A stretch of DNA of 40,925 nucleotides from Phycisphaeraceae bacterium. Lineage in GTDB: Bacteria > Planctomycetota > Phycisphaerae > Phycisphaerales > Phycisphaeraceae. The stretch covers positions 1 through 40,925 of the forward strand of contig JAHQVV010000114.1 of the NCBI GenBank assembly GCA_019634195.1. Direction: 5' to 3'. Under the pieces are notes generated by a model. The model did not search any database. It was not told the origin of the DNA and was given only the letters and a program-made list of their open reading frames with translations. A program made the translations under genes and the position numbers. The first letter of the stretch is position 1. Every line of letters begins with the position of its first letter. Shown here piece by piece: positions 1 through 7,382 of the stretch.

Positions 1-4
1 AGTC

Positions 5-793
5 CTAGCCTGCCTTGGCGATGTTTAAGGGCAGATTGGGGATGCGGGCGTTAGCCGTCGTTTCGAGTGGCTTCTGCAGTACCGCGATCAGCGACGAGCC
101 GAAGGGCATGCGCAGCCGGCTTGCGATGGATAGCTCGAGCCTAAAGTAAGCTTGGGCGATGCGGTTGATCGTGCTCGGCGGCAGCTCTGCGGGCTTTGGT
201 TTGCCGGGGAACAGCCGCTGGATTGCGGCGATCACGAGCTTAGGGACGACCAGCGCATTAAAGAGGTATCGACAGTCGCGCAACTCGTATTGCTGTTGAA
301 GCAGTTGCGTCAGCGTGGTGCGTGTGTAGCGGCGGAAATGCTTGTTGATATCGTCGTGCTGTGTCCAGAGCAATGGCATCGCGGGGACGGTGACTACCAG
401 CCAGCCCCCGGGGTTAAGCATTTCTAGCATGCAGCGGATGGATGCGGCATCGTCATCGATATGCTCGATGACGTCTAGCGCTGTGATCAGGTCAAAGCGC
501 ATGCCGCGATACATCTCATCGCCCAATGGCTTGTCGTAGATCCGGTCACGCAGGGGGTTGTTGGGCTGGATCGTATTGGGATCGATCTCGATGCCCCACG
601 CCTGCGCGTCGTCGGCAAGTTTCGCGAGGGCCGGCAGCGAGAGGGCGTCGCCGCAGCCTACGTCCAGGATCTTCGCTTCTTTGGGGAGGCTTGTCAGGCG
701 GCCGATGGCTTGGACCACCGCGAATTCGCGGCTGCGCCACCACCAGTGCTGACGATATAGTCGTGCGTATTGTCTGGCGTAATCGTGTTGCAT
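5..793 (-). CDS. class I SAM-dependent methyltransferase
   Basis: Predicted 262-residue cytoplasmic methyltransferase. The SAM-binding motif I reads ILDVGCGDALSL (about residues 43-54). The acidic region DLITALDVIEHIDDD and the post-motif NPGGWLVVTVPA follow, as in ubiE/COQ5-like class I enzymes of the Methyltransf_11 type. The substrate cannot be read from sequence. The gene lies directly downstream of a GT2 glycosyltransferase and starts about 100 bp inside its 3' end, so the two are probably co-transcribed and translationally coupled. Such pairs commonly modify lipid-linked sugars or polyprenyl glycans; that role is inference. The C-terminal part (RLELSIASRLRMPFGSSL) has no motif I recognise. 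The gene is complete: its TAG stop lies at the window edge. Confidence 0.85.
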   Translation of the reverse strand: MQHDYARQYARLYRQHWWWRSREFAVVQAIGRLTSLPKEAKILDVGCGDALSLPALAKLADDAQAWGIEIDPNTIQPNNPLRDRIYDKPLGDEMYRGMRFDLITALDVIEHIDDDAASIRCMLEMLNPGGWLVVTVPAMPLLWTQHDDINKHFRRYTRTTLTQLLQQQYELRDCRYLFNALVVPKLVIAAIQRLFPGKPKPAELPPSTINRIAQAYFRLELSIASRLRMPFGSSLIAVLQKPLETTANARIPNLPLNIAKAG

Positions 794-1755
794 GGCAAAG
801 GTACGGTGCTGTTGTCGTGTATGGTGACGTCGGCGACCAGTGCGGTAGGGCGTTGCCGTATCTCGGTGAACGAGCGATGAACGTATTCGCCAAGCAGGCC
901 GATGGAGAGCATCTGTAAGCCAGCAAGGAACCAGATCGAGATTACCAGCGTTGCCCAGCCGGGTGGAAAGTATGCAGGGCTTATCGCGAAGAGGGTGAGG
1001 TAGCTCAAGGCGACGAGAATCGCCATCGCCGAGATCCCAAAGCCCAGTAGTTGCACGAGTTTGACCGGGACGCTGGAGAAGCTGAACACGCCCTGCGCCG
1101 CCAGGCCAAGCAGCTTGCGGAGGCTGTACTTGCTTAGCCCTGCATGGCGCTCGTGTCGTTCATAGGGCACGCCGGTCTGTGTGCCGCCGACCCAGGCACG
1201 CAGCCCGCGGACGAAGCGTTGCGACTCGGGGAGTCTGTTCATACGCGAGACGATATGGCTACGCATGACGCAGAAGTCGCCGGCATCTAAAGGGATATTG
1301 ACATCGCTGATCGCGCGCATGACGCGGTAAAAGCCGGCGTAGGCGATTTTCTTGAGCGGGTGTTCTTTGCGGTGTTGGCGGATGCCGTATGCCACATCGG
1401 CGCCGTCCTCGATCGCCTGGATCATGTTGGGGACGACTTCGGGGGGGTCTTGCAGGTCGCCGTCGAGCACGCAGACCATCGCGCCGCGTGCGTGTTGGAG
1501 CCCGATGGAGACGGCGGCCTGGTGGCCGAAGTTACGCGTGAGCCGGATGGCCACGACACGTGGGTCGCGCCCGGCGATTTCATGGAGCATGGCTTGGGTC
1601 AGGTCCTCGCTGCCGTCGTTGACGAAGATGAGTTCTTGCGGCTGATGGCCCGTTAACCCATCGAGCATCGCTGCGATGCGCGCGTAGCAGGTCTGCACCG
1701 TGGCTTGTTCGTTGTACACCGGGACAACGCACGAGATGGCAGGGGCATTTGACAT
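694..1755 (-). CDS. GT2 family glycosyltransferase (DPM/GtrB-like, membrane)
   Basis: 353-residue glycosyltransferase of the dolichol-phosphate-mannose synthase/GtrB/ArnC type, which moves a sugar from a nucleotide sugar to polyprenyl phosphate. The GT-A fold begins at once (ISCVVPVYNEQ), followed by LIFVNDGSED, RNFGHQAAVSIGL and the catalytic CVLDGDLQDPPE (DxD-like). Two C-terminal membrane helices follow (about residues 235-300: LVQLLGFGISAMAILVAL and a second after PPGWATLVIS). The ATG at 1755 is chosen because the conserved beta-strand starts seven residues later; the reading frame is open further upstream but that part is unlike the family. The last 33 codons overlap the methyltransferase gene in another frame and look non-conserved, so the 3' end may be an extension created by loss of an earlier stop. 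Confidence 0.88.
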   Translation of the reverse strand: MSNAPAISCVVPVYNEQATVQTCYARIAAMLDGLTGHQPQELIFVNDGSEDLTQAMLHEIAGRDPRVVAIRLTRNFGHQAAVSIGLQHARGAMVCVLDGDLQDPPEVVPNMIQAIEDGADVAYGIRQHRKEHPLKKIAYAGFYRVMRAISDVNIPLDAGDFCVMRSHIVSRMNRLPESQRFVRGLRAWVGGTQTGVPYERHERHAGLSKYSLRKLLGLAAQGVFSFSSVPVKLVQLLGFGISAMAILVALSYLTLFAISPAYFPPGWATLVISIWFLAGLQMLSIGLLGEYVHRSFTEIRQRPTALVADVTIHDNSTVPLPCNTITPDNTHDYIVSTGGGAAANSRWSKPSAA

Positions 1756-2117
1756 AGCGCGTATTGCTCGAGGTACCCATCGGCAAATTCCCATAACGCA
1801 GGCCAATAATGCGGCAGGCGGTTCGTTGTCGGGCAGAAGGTGAGGCGGGGCATGGCAGAACTGATTGATCTGTACGGTCCGTCCGGGCACATTCGTAGCG
1901 ACAACGGCTCCCCGGCCGTTGTCTTGAAACACTATGCCCAGCTTCGGGACGTGGACTACCGCAAGACCGCATCAAAAGCAGTGCAGCAAATGGCAGCAGG
2001 GGGCAAGGTCGTGTAGGGCGTGAAATACGCCATCGCAGAAATTGCCGCTAACTCACTAAAAAACAACCCCTTGCAGATGATTGCCGCTGAGTGCAACCAT
2101 TTGCAAGGAGTTGAAAG
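1756..2117. other. gene-poor stretch with mobile-element debris next to tRNA-Val
   Basis: No intact gene. The stretch holds the chimeric recombinase remnant at 1852-2016. Around 2072-2107 there is a short inverted repeat with CCTTGCA and TGCAAGG arms. The string ATTGCCGCT occurs twice (near 2040 and 2079). The position beside a tRNA 3' end and the recombinase debris suggest an old integration site, but no clear attL/attR copy of the tRNA end was found. Confidence 0.5.
1852..2016 (+). pseudogene. chimeric remnant: IS3-type transposase motif joined to tyrosine-recombinase C-terminus
   Basis: A 54-codon open frame, open back to about 1810. Its first third (ELIDLYGPSGHIRSDNG) resembles the DDE integrase strand of IS3-family transposases, where 'G.P..IRSDNGPEF' surrounds the second catalytic Asp. 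The next part (SPAVVLKHYAQLRDVDYRKT) resembles the C-terminal end of phage-type tyrosine recombinases, including the 'H-Y' step that carries the catalytic Tyr. The two halves fuse in frame at NG/SP. Neither parent is complete, so this is decayed mobile DNA rather than an active gene. The recombinase half points toward the tRNA-Val gene, a usual integration site. Motif recognition is from memory and the segment is short. Confidence 0.5.
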
Positions 2118-2191
2118 TGGGCCATACAGGACTTGAACCTGTGACCTCATCCATGTCAAGGATGCGCGCTAGCCAACTGCGCCAATGGCCC
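2118..2191 (-). tRNA. tRNA-Val (anticodon GAC)
   Basis: On the minus strand the acceptor arm GGGCCAT pairs fully with ATGGCCC at the 3' end, followed by discriminator A. The anticodon arm is CATCC-TTGACAT-GGATG, giving anticodon GAC (valine, GTC codons). The T arm ACAGG-TTCAAGT-CCTGT is canonical, with the GTTCAAGTC core. The 3' CCA is not encoded: the base after the discriminator is C, then T. The 74-nt length is normal for a class I tRNA. Confidence 0.95.
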
Positions 2192-2294
2192 GTTTGCCCG
2201 ACGGGTTCGCCGTCAGGATCGGCAAGTATAGCCAGCCGACTCAGCCGACGCCAGCGCCCCGCGCCTCGGGTTCGCTGAGTCGTTCCGGGGCCGG

Positions 2295-2300
2295 TACAAT
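2295..2300 (+). promoter_or_regulatory. candidate -10 box (TACAAT) for DAHP synthase
   Basis: TACAAT matches 5 of 6 bases of the sigma-70 -10 consensus and lies in a GC-rich non-coding gap between tRNA-Val and the aroG-type gene. No good -35 is visible. It predicts an RNA start near 2307. Confidence 0.4.
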
Positions 2301-2379
2301 CTCCCGCTTGGCCTGAGCCCGGGACCGCCCCGTGCCCGTCGCCCAAGCCCTGAACCCCGATTGCCCCCGAAGGTGTGTT

Positions 2380-3495
2380 GTGCCCGAGCCCGCCCAGACC
2401 CACAACCTCAACGTCCAGTCGCTGACCCGGCTCATCGGCCCGGCGGAGCTCGCCGAGCAGGTGCCCATCACCGACAAGGCCCAGCAGACCGTGATCGCCG
2501 CTCGCGAGGAGGTCAAGGCCGTGATCAACGGCGACGACCCGCGCCTGCTCGTGGTCATCGGCCCGTGCTCGATCCACGACGTCGACGCCGCGATGGAGTA
2601 CGCCGAGCGCCTCCAGAAGCTCCGCGACGAGCTCAAGGACCGGCTGTGCATCGTCATGCGGGTCTACTTCGAGAAGCCGCGCACCACGCTCGGCTGGAAG
2701 GGGCTGATCAACGACCCGCACCTGGACGGCAGCTTCGACATGGACCAGGGCATCCGCATGGCCCGCGAGGTCTTGATGCGCGTCAACGAGCTGGGCCTGG
2801 CCGCGGGGACCGAGTTCCTCGAGCCGATCACCCCGCAGTACATCGCCGACCTGGTGAGCTGGGCCGCGATCGGTGCGCGAACAACGGAATCGCAAACGCA
2901 CCGGCAGATGGCGTCGGGCCTATCCATGCCCGTCGGCTACAAGAACGGGACGGACGGCTCGCTACAGATCGCCATCGACGCGATGCTGTCGGCGCAAAGC
3001 GGCCACCACTTTCTAGGCATCGATGACAACGGCACGACGTGCGTGGTGCACACGAAAGGCAACTCCTGGGGCCACGCGATCCTGCGTGGCGGCGGCGGGA
3101 CGCCGAACTACTCGGCGGAGAACGTCGCCGACGCCGCACGCCGCCTGGGCGACGCCGGCCTGAACCCGGGCATCATGGTCGACTGCTCACACGCCAACAG
3201 CGAGAAGCAGCACGCCCGCCAGGAAGTTGTCTTCAACTCGCTGATCGATCAGCGCGTCGCCCGCGCCAAGGGCGCCGCCGCGGCCGGGGCCGGCAGCACC
3301 CGCCCCTTCATCACCGGCACGATGATTGAGTCCAATCTCGAAGAAGGTAACCAGAAACTGCCCAGCGTCGACCCGGGCGACGACGTCCGTAGCCAACTCA
3401 AACGCGGTGTGTCGATCACGGATGCCTGCATCAGCTGGGAGAAGACCGAACAGATGCTAAGAGACGGGTACGAGCGGTTGGGTGAGCTTGGCTAA
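2380..3495 (+). CDS. aroG: 3-deoxy-7-phosphoheptulonate synthase (class I DAHP synthase)
   Basis: 371-residue enzyme that condenses phosphoenolpyruvate and erythrose 4-phosphate, the first step of the shikimate pathway; cytoplasmic. Class I (AroF/AroG/AroH) signatures appear in order: [54 protein letters not shown] (phosphosugar site) and [10 protein letters not shown]. The Cys of IGPCSIHD and the His and Glu of later motifs are the expected metal ligands. The GTG at 2380 has a GAAGG Shine-Dalgarno 6-7 nt upstream and puts the N-terminus in register with E. coli AroG. A second in-frame GTG at 2332 would add 16 residues. Single-gene unit. Which aromatic amino acid feeds back on it cannot be told, hence aroG-type rather than a firm paralogue assignment. 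Confidence 0.93.
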   Translation: MPEPAQTHNLNVQSLTRLIGPAELAEQVPITDKAQQTVIAAREEVKAVINGDDPRLLVVIGPCSIHDVDAAMEYAERLQKLRDELKDRLCIVMRVYFEKPRTTLGWKGLINDPHLDGSFDMDQGIRMAREVLMRVNELGLAAGTEFLEPITPQYIADLVSWAAIGARTTESQTHRQMASGLSMPVGYKNGTDGSLQIAIDAMLSAQSGHHFLGIDDNGTTCVVHTKGNSWGHAILRGGGGTPNYSAENVADAARRLGDAGLNPGIMVDCSHANSEKQHARQEVVFNSLIDQRVARAKGAAAAGAGSTRPFITGTMIESNLEEGNQKLPSVDPGDDVRSQLKRGVSITDACISWEKTEQMLRDGYERLGELG

Positions 3496-3514
3496 GCCGA
3501 GTTCGACATAGTGT

Positions 3515-3529
3515 TAAAATCCCAACGTG
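3515..3529 (+). promoter_or_regulatory. -10 box TAAAAT placed 6 nt before a GTG codon (leaderless-type)
   Basis: TAAAAT (3515-3520) is followed after 6 nt by GTG at 3527, the same geometry as several other genes in this window. The frame opened by this GTG runs 15 codons to a TGA at 3572 and then continues in the same frame into the gene annotated from 3599. Confidence 0.45.
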
Positions 3530-3598
3530 CATGATGAGCGCGATGAATACCGGGAAGCATATCGCTCAGTGTGAAAAACACTTGAGCTTCTAGATGGT

Positions 3599-3979
3599 GT
3601 GCTGACCGAGCCTCAACGCAAAGCAATCATGCGGGAGGCAACGCGTACGGCAAGGAAAAAAGAGAACTTCTGGCTCATCATCACATTTGTGCCACTCATC
3701 CTTTCCACTTGGTTGTTCCAGGGATACTTATCAAGCCTTTCACCTTGGTTTTCCGGTGTGTTTCCAGCAATTTTCATTACCTACTTCGTGGTTGCGGTGA
3801 TACGTGTCAAAGTATCGAGGATTTTGATGATTGGTAGGGAAGCGATGGCGATCCTTGCTAGGAAACGTATTCGTCCGCCTTACTGTTTGTGCTGCGAATC
3901 GAAGATTGAGTTTGATGCTTCCGAGCGATGTGTTGAATGTGGATGTGCCTTTGTTGTCGAGACGGAGAATCTTAATTGA
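3599..3979 (+). CDS. small membrane protein with C-terminal zinc ribbon, possibly 5'-truncated by a nonsense codon
   Basis: 126-residue product of unknown function. A basic N-terminus is followed by two membrane helices (about residues 25-42 LIITFVPLILSTWLFQG and 50-68 FSGVFPAIFITYFVVAV). The cytosolic tail carries a CxxC...CxxC zinc ribbon (CLCC near residue 97 and CVEC near residue 113). Base composition is markedly more AT-rich than the neighbours. The GTG start at 3599 is only the first start after an in-frame TGA (3572). Upstream, the same frame is open from a GTG at 3527 sitting 6 nt behind a -10 box, and the residues on both sides of the stop (EYREAYRSV / KTLELLDGV) read as one plausible helix. 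This may be a recently inactivated gene or a gene re-initiating at 3599. Confidence 0.55.
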   Translation: MLTEPQRKAIMREATRTARKKENFWLIITFVPLILSTWLFQGYLSSLSPWFSGVFPAIFITYFVVAVIRVKVSRILMIGREAMAILARKRIRPPYCLCCESKIEFDASERCVECGCAFVVETENLN

Positions 3980-4003
3980 GTGAACAGGCCACGCGGTAAG
4001 GCA

Positions 4004-4117
4004 TTTTCACGGAGCCTACAGAGGCACAGAGATCACGGAGCAAGGCATCCATCAGGGTGTCTTATTGAAGATTTCCTTCCTCTGTGCTCTCCACGTCTCC
4101 GTGCCCTCTGTGAAAAA
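4004..4117. repeat. inverted copies of a 'cacagaggcacagag' dispersed repeat
   Basis: The left copy (4004-4040) contains TTCACGGAG, CAGAGGCACAGAG and ATCACGGAG. The right copy (about 4074-4117) is the reverse-oriented counterpart with CTCTGTGCTCT, CACGTCTCCGTG and CCTCTGTGAA. Non-coding repeats of this period-9 to -12 composition are familiar from planctomycete genomes (from memory). The pair sits just upstream of the propeller gene promoter. Confidence 0.6.
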
Positions 4118-4145
4118 TAGCCACGGCGCATCAGGCCGAAGCCCG

Positions 4146-4151
4146 TACAAT
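4146..4151 (+). promoter_or_regulatory. candidate -10 box (TACAAT)
   Basis: TACAAT lies 28 nt before the ATG of the Tat-exported propeller gene, giving a predicted leader of about 22 nt. No convincing -35 element. Confidence 0.4.
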
Positions 4152-4179
4152 CAGGACTTGAACACAACGAGACCCGACC

Positions 4180-5217
4180 ATGAAACGCCGAACCTTCCTT
4201 GCAACCACGACTGCGGCTGCGACAGCCTCGCTCTTTCCTGCGATTATTGTGCGTGGTGAGGATAAGCAGAACCTCACCCTCGGCCAGGGCGGCTTCAAGT
4301 ACCGCGTGGTCCCGGACTGGTACGGCCAGAGCGTCAGCCAGGGCGTCATCATCAAGAACTGCCACGGGATCGTGCAGACCAAGGATGAACACCTCGTCTT
4401 TACGACGGACCACGTCAAAAACAACGTCGTGATCTGCGACAAGGGCGGCAAGCTCGCGGGCAAGTGGACGCTGGACTTCCCCGGCTGCCACGGCCTGACG
4501 ATCCAGACCGAGGGCGAGGGCAAAGACCAACGCGAGGTCCTTTACATCACCGACATCCGCATCGGCAAGGTCGTGAAGACGACGCTCGATGGCGAGGTGC
4601 TTGAGCGATGGGGCTGGCCGGAGGACTCGGGTAAATACGACGATGCGAAGCAGTACCGCCCGTCGTGGACGCTGCACAAGCCCGACGGCGAGTTCTTTAT
4701 CCTCGACGGCTACGGCAAGGACTACATCCAACACATCGATGCGCGAGGCGACCAGAAGGGCCTCTTCGGCGGCAAGGAGGGCGGCATTACCCACTGGGGT
4801 CCGCATGGTGGGGTCTACGACAACGAAGGCCTGCTCATCGCGATGAGCGACCAGCAGTACCTGATGAAACTCGATGATGAGGGCAGCGAGAAGTTCCGCG
4901 TCCAACTCCCCGGCGGCAACCCCCGGCAGGTCCAACGCGCGGGCGATCACTATTTTGTTGCGCACCTGGCGGACAACTGGCCCAAAGACCGCGCATCGCC
5001 CGGCTACGTCTCTATCCTCGACAAGGGCTTTAAGGTCGTCGCGAACCTCGATAGCAAGGCCCCGCAGTACGGCGATGACGGCAAACTGCAGAAGATGTCC
5101 GCGCTGGGCAGCGTTTTCACCCACCCGCACGACCTGTGCGTCGCCAGGGACGGCTCGGTCTACGTCGCCCAGTTCCTCTCCGGCGGCAGCTGCCCGATCA
5201 AGCTCGAGCGGGTGTGA
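4180..5217 (+). CDS. Tat-exported NHL-type beta-propeller protein
   Basis: 345 residues. The N-terminus MKRRTFLATTTAAATASLF is a twin-arginine signal (RRTFL followed by an Ala/Thr-rich helix), so the protein is probably exported folded. The mature part has recurring units such as GIVQTKDEHLVFTTD, DPHD-like THPHDLCVARDGSVYVAQF and PHGGVYDNEGLLIAMSD, typical of six-bladed NHL/SMP-30-like propellers. Planctomycetes encode many such proteins, often near sulfatases. No catalytic residues can be named; binding of a ligand or partner is inferred from fold only. Single-gene unit, ending in front of a hairpin shared with the convergent sulfatase gene. Confidence 0.8.
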   Translation: MKRRTFLATTTAAATASLFPAIIVRGEDKQNLTLGQGGFKYRVVPDWYGQSVSQGVIIKNCHGIVQTKDEHLVFTTDHVKNNVVICDKGGKLAGKWTLDFPGCHGLTIQTEGEGKDQREVLYITDIRIGKVVKTTLDGEVLERWGWPEDSGKYDDAKQYRPSWTLHKPDGEFFILDGYGKDYIQHIDARGDQKGLFGGKEGGITHWGPHGGVYDNEGLLIAMSDQQYLMKLDDEGSEKFRVQLPGGNPRQVQRAGDHYFVAHLADNWPKDRASPGYVSILDKGFKVVANLDSKAPQYGDDGKLQKMSALGSVFTHPHDLCVARDGSVYVAQFLSGGSCPIKLERV

Positions 5218-5230
5218 AGTGAAACGCTGC

Positions 5231-5270
5231 CTTGCCTTGGCTCCCTCTCCCTTGAGGGAGAGGGGCAAGA
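5231..5270. terminator. hairpin between convergent genes (single-arm copy of the CCCTCTCCC element)
   Basis: CCCTCTCCC (5243-5251), loop TTGA, GGGAGAGGG (5256-5264). An outer CTTGCC/GGCAAG pair (5231-5236, 5264-5269) could extend the stem. The left flank TTGGCTCC is the terminal sequence of the composite elements found elsewhere in this window, so this is a half-element. Lying between the 3' ends of two convergent genes, it may end transcription in both directions, although there is no T tract. Confidence 0.55.
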
Positions 5271-5283
5271 CAACTCGTTCTGT

Positions 5284-6690
5284 CTACCGCGCCTTCTCGT
5301 ACTCCGGGTTGACCGCCTGCTTGCTCCATCGCTTGAGTACGCCGCGCAGGGAGTCCACGCTCTCGGGGTACTGGCCTTTGTCGTCGGTGTCTTTGATCCA
5401 TTTTTCCAAGATCGCGCGGTGTTCGGCCAGGGCCTTGGCGTACTCCGGGTCGTCGGCGAGGTTGTTGATCTCGTGCGGGTCGTTTTCCAGGTCGTAGAGT
5501 TCTTCGGGGACACGTGCATTCCATTTGAAAGCCTGCACTTCGTCGAGCTTGCCTTCTTTGAAGAGCTGTCGGCAGACCTCCATGTGCGGTCGGCCGTCGC
5601 GGTACTGGGGCTGCATGAACGTGCGGTCGGTCAGGAAATTCCGCAGGTACTTGTACTTCTTGGTCGTCACCGCGCGGACGCGGTCGATCGTGTAGTCGCA
5701 GCGATCGCGGGCGCTGATGACAAACCCGCGCGGTTCGTGGTCCTTCGCGAAGAAGTCTTGGCCTTCAATCCAACTGTGTTTGTCGAGGTCAACACCCGCG
5801 ATACCGAGGGTGGTCGCGCTGATATCGATGCCGTTGATCAGGTCGTCGCGCGAGGCGCCCTGGTCGATGCCTGGGCCAGCGATCACGAGCGGCACACGGA
5901 TGCCGCCTTCGTAGAGCCACTGCTTGTGCCGGTGCAGACGCATGCCGTGGTCGGTCCAGTAGATCACGATGGTGTTGTCGAGCAGGCCGTCTTCTTTGAG
6001 TGCCGCGATGATGCCGCCGACCTCGGCGTCGGTCTGGCGGATGGTGTCGTAGTGGTGGGCGTATTCGCCGCGGATGATTTCGTGGTCGGGGTAGTAGGGG
6101 GCAACCTTCACCTTCGCCGGGTCGGTCTTGGCAAAGCCCTTGCCGCTGTTTTTCCCGCCGCGGAGTTGGATCTGTGCGAAGAAGGGCTTGCCCTCGGGGC
6201 GATTGCGCCAGTGATTGTCGGACAAGCCCATGCCCTTGCCCATTTGGTCGTAGAGTTCTTTGGTTGAGAAGATGAAGTTGAAGTCGTTCTTGCCGGTATT
6301 ACTGGTGACGTGGTAGCCCGCCTCGCGCATGAGCTGGTAGACGGTCTTGACGCCGTCGGGCAGGTGGATGACCTCCTCGGGGACGCGTTTGCGGGACGAG
6401 CGGTGGTTGTGGATACCGAGGGAGGTCTGCATCGCGCCGGTTGCGATGGCCGAGCGCGTCGCGGAGCAGACGCCGGCGGGCATGTAGGCCCGGTCGAAGC
6501 GGACGCCACGCGCCGCGAGTGCGTCGATGTTCGGCGTGGGCACGGTGTCGTCGCCGTAGCAGCCGTACCAGCCGTTCATGTCCTCGACGAAGATCCAGAC
6601 AATATTCGGTCGGTCCTCGGCGAGTGTGGGCGCCGCCAACAGCGTGGTCACGTGGATCAAGCAGAACGCGATCAGTAAGCGCAGGGTCAT
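5284..6690 (-). CDS. secreted sulfatase (arylsulfatase/alkaline-phosphatase superfamily)
   Basis: 468 residues with a signal peptide (LLIAFCLIHVTTLLAAPTLA). The sulfatase fold opens with RPNIVWIFVEDMN (metal-binding Asp). The maturation motif is VCSATRSAIATG with Cys75, a CxAxR site whose Cys is converted to formylglycine. YWTDHGMRLHRHKQWLYEGG supplies the second metal-binding part. The C-terminus has the usual ELYDLENDPHEINNLADDP. It cleaves sulfate esters, probably on marine polysaccharide or a small aryl sulfate; the substrate cannot be read. GGAGG lies 8 nt before the ATG. The gene starts 23 bp after the TetR gene on the same strand and is probably co-transcribed with it. No formylglycine-generating enzyme is in the window. 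Confidence 0.92.
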   Translation of the reverse strand: MTLRLLIAFCLIHVTTLLAAPTLAEDRPNIVWIFVEDMNGWYGCYGDDTVPTPNIDALAARGVRFDRAYMPAGVCSATRSAIATGAMQTSLGIHNHRSSRKRVPEEVIHLPDGVKTVYQLMREAGYHVTSNTGKNDFNFIFSTKELYDQMGKGMGLSDNHWRNRPEGKPFFAQIQLRGGKNSGKGFAKTDPAKVKVAPYYPDHEIIRGEYAHHYDTIRQTDAEVGGIIAALKEDGLLDNTIVIYWTDHGMRLHRHKQWLYEGGIRVPLVIAGPGIDQGASRDDLINGIDISATTLGIAGVDLDKHSWIEGQDFFAKDHEPRGFVISARDRCDYTIDRVRAVTTKKYKYLRNFLTDRTFMQPQYRDGRPHMEVCRQLFKEGKLDEVQAFKWNARVPEELYDLENDPHEINNLADDPEYAKALAEHRAILEKWIKDTDDKGQYPESVDSLRGVLKRWSKQAVNPEYEKAR

Positions 6691-6713
6691 GCCGCGGCCT
6701 CCATGGGTTTGTG

Positions 6714-7316
6714 TTACTTCGCTCGCCCTTCGAGCAGCAGCCGGCCGACCTCCGCGATCATGGCTTTGCGTTTGTTGGCGTCGAGCAGGCCGGTCTCACG
6801 CCCGATGTCCGCGGCGGTCGCCAGGCCGAGGATCGCCCAGGTCACCGCCCAGGTCTCGGGCATGTCTTTGTTGTCGTGGGTCGCGCGGTGCTCGCCGACC
6901 TGCTGCTCGATGAACGCGGTGAACCGGCTGTACATCGACTTGAGCGCGGCGAGCACGTCCGGGTCGTCGGTTTCGCTCAGCGCGGCGAAGGTGATCTTGT
7001 AGAACCCCTTCTCGCCGCGGTGCTCTGCGTCGTACGCGAGGATGCGCTCCGCGGCCGTCGGGCCGTCCGGGTCCGCCTCGGCCTGGTCGATCAAGCCCTG
7101 CCAGACCTGCATCGTCGCGTCGTACAGGTAGTCGATCGACGCGGCAAACATCGCCTTCTTGTCGTTCCACAAGCGGTACAGGATGTTCTCTTGCACGCCA
7201 CACCGCGCGGCGAGTTCGGCGGTGGTTGCCTTTCGATAGCCCAGCTCGCTGAACGCCTGCGCGACGATCGGCATCAGTTCAGCGCGTTTCTCGTGTGATC
7301 GGTTGGGGCGGGCCAT
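6714..7316 (-). CDS. TetR-family transcriptional regulator
   Basis: 200 residues. The N-terminal DNA-binding part (MARPNRSHEKRAELMPIV, then FSELGYRKATTAELAARCGV and ILYRLWNDKKAMF) is the TetR helix-turn-helix with its characteristic 'LY.W..K..MF' end. The remaining ~140 residues form the ligand/dimer domain, with no recognisable pocket. The ATG at 7316 is chosen because a TACGAT -10 box ends 6 nt upstream and because 'MARP' is a common TetR start; a TTG 57 nt further up is possible. It is followed after 23 bp by the sulfatase gene, a natural candidate target together with itself. No palindromic operator is evident at the promoter. Confidence 0.88.
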   Translation of the reverse strand: MARPNRSHEKRAELMPIVAQAFSELGYRKATTAELAARCGVQENILYRLWNDKKAMFAASIDYLYDATMQVWQGLIDQAEADPDGPTAAERILAYDAEHRGEKGFYKITFAALSETDDPDVLAALKSMYSRFTAFIEQQVGEHRATHDNKDMPETWAVTWAILGLATAADIGRETGLLDANKRKAMIAEVGRLLLEGRAK

Positions 7317-7322
7317 GGGTTT

Positions 7323-7328
7323 ATCGTA
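7323..7328 (-). promoter_or_regulatory. -10 box TACGAT, 6 nt before the TetR ATG (leaderless-type)
   Basis: Read on the minus strand: TACGAT, AAACCC, ATG. There is no Shine-Dalgarno between them, and the predicted RNA start coincides with the start codon. Confidence 0.45.
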
Positions 7329-7382
7329 ATCCGATTCGGGTTTGATCGCAGGGGTCGTGCTGTTCGACGCCAAGGATGGAAC

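Noticed and set aside
2332-2379. Extended N-terminus of DAHP synthase from GTG 2332
   Set aside because: No Shine-Dalgarno there, whereas GTG 2380 has GAAGG at good spacing and matches the family N-terminus. Kept only as an alternative.
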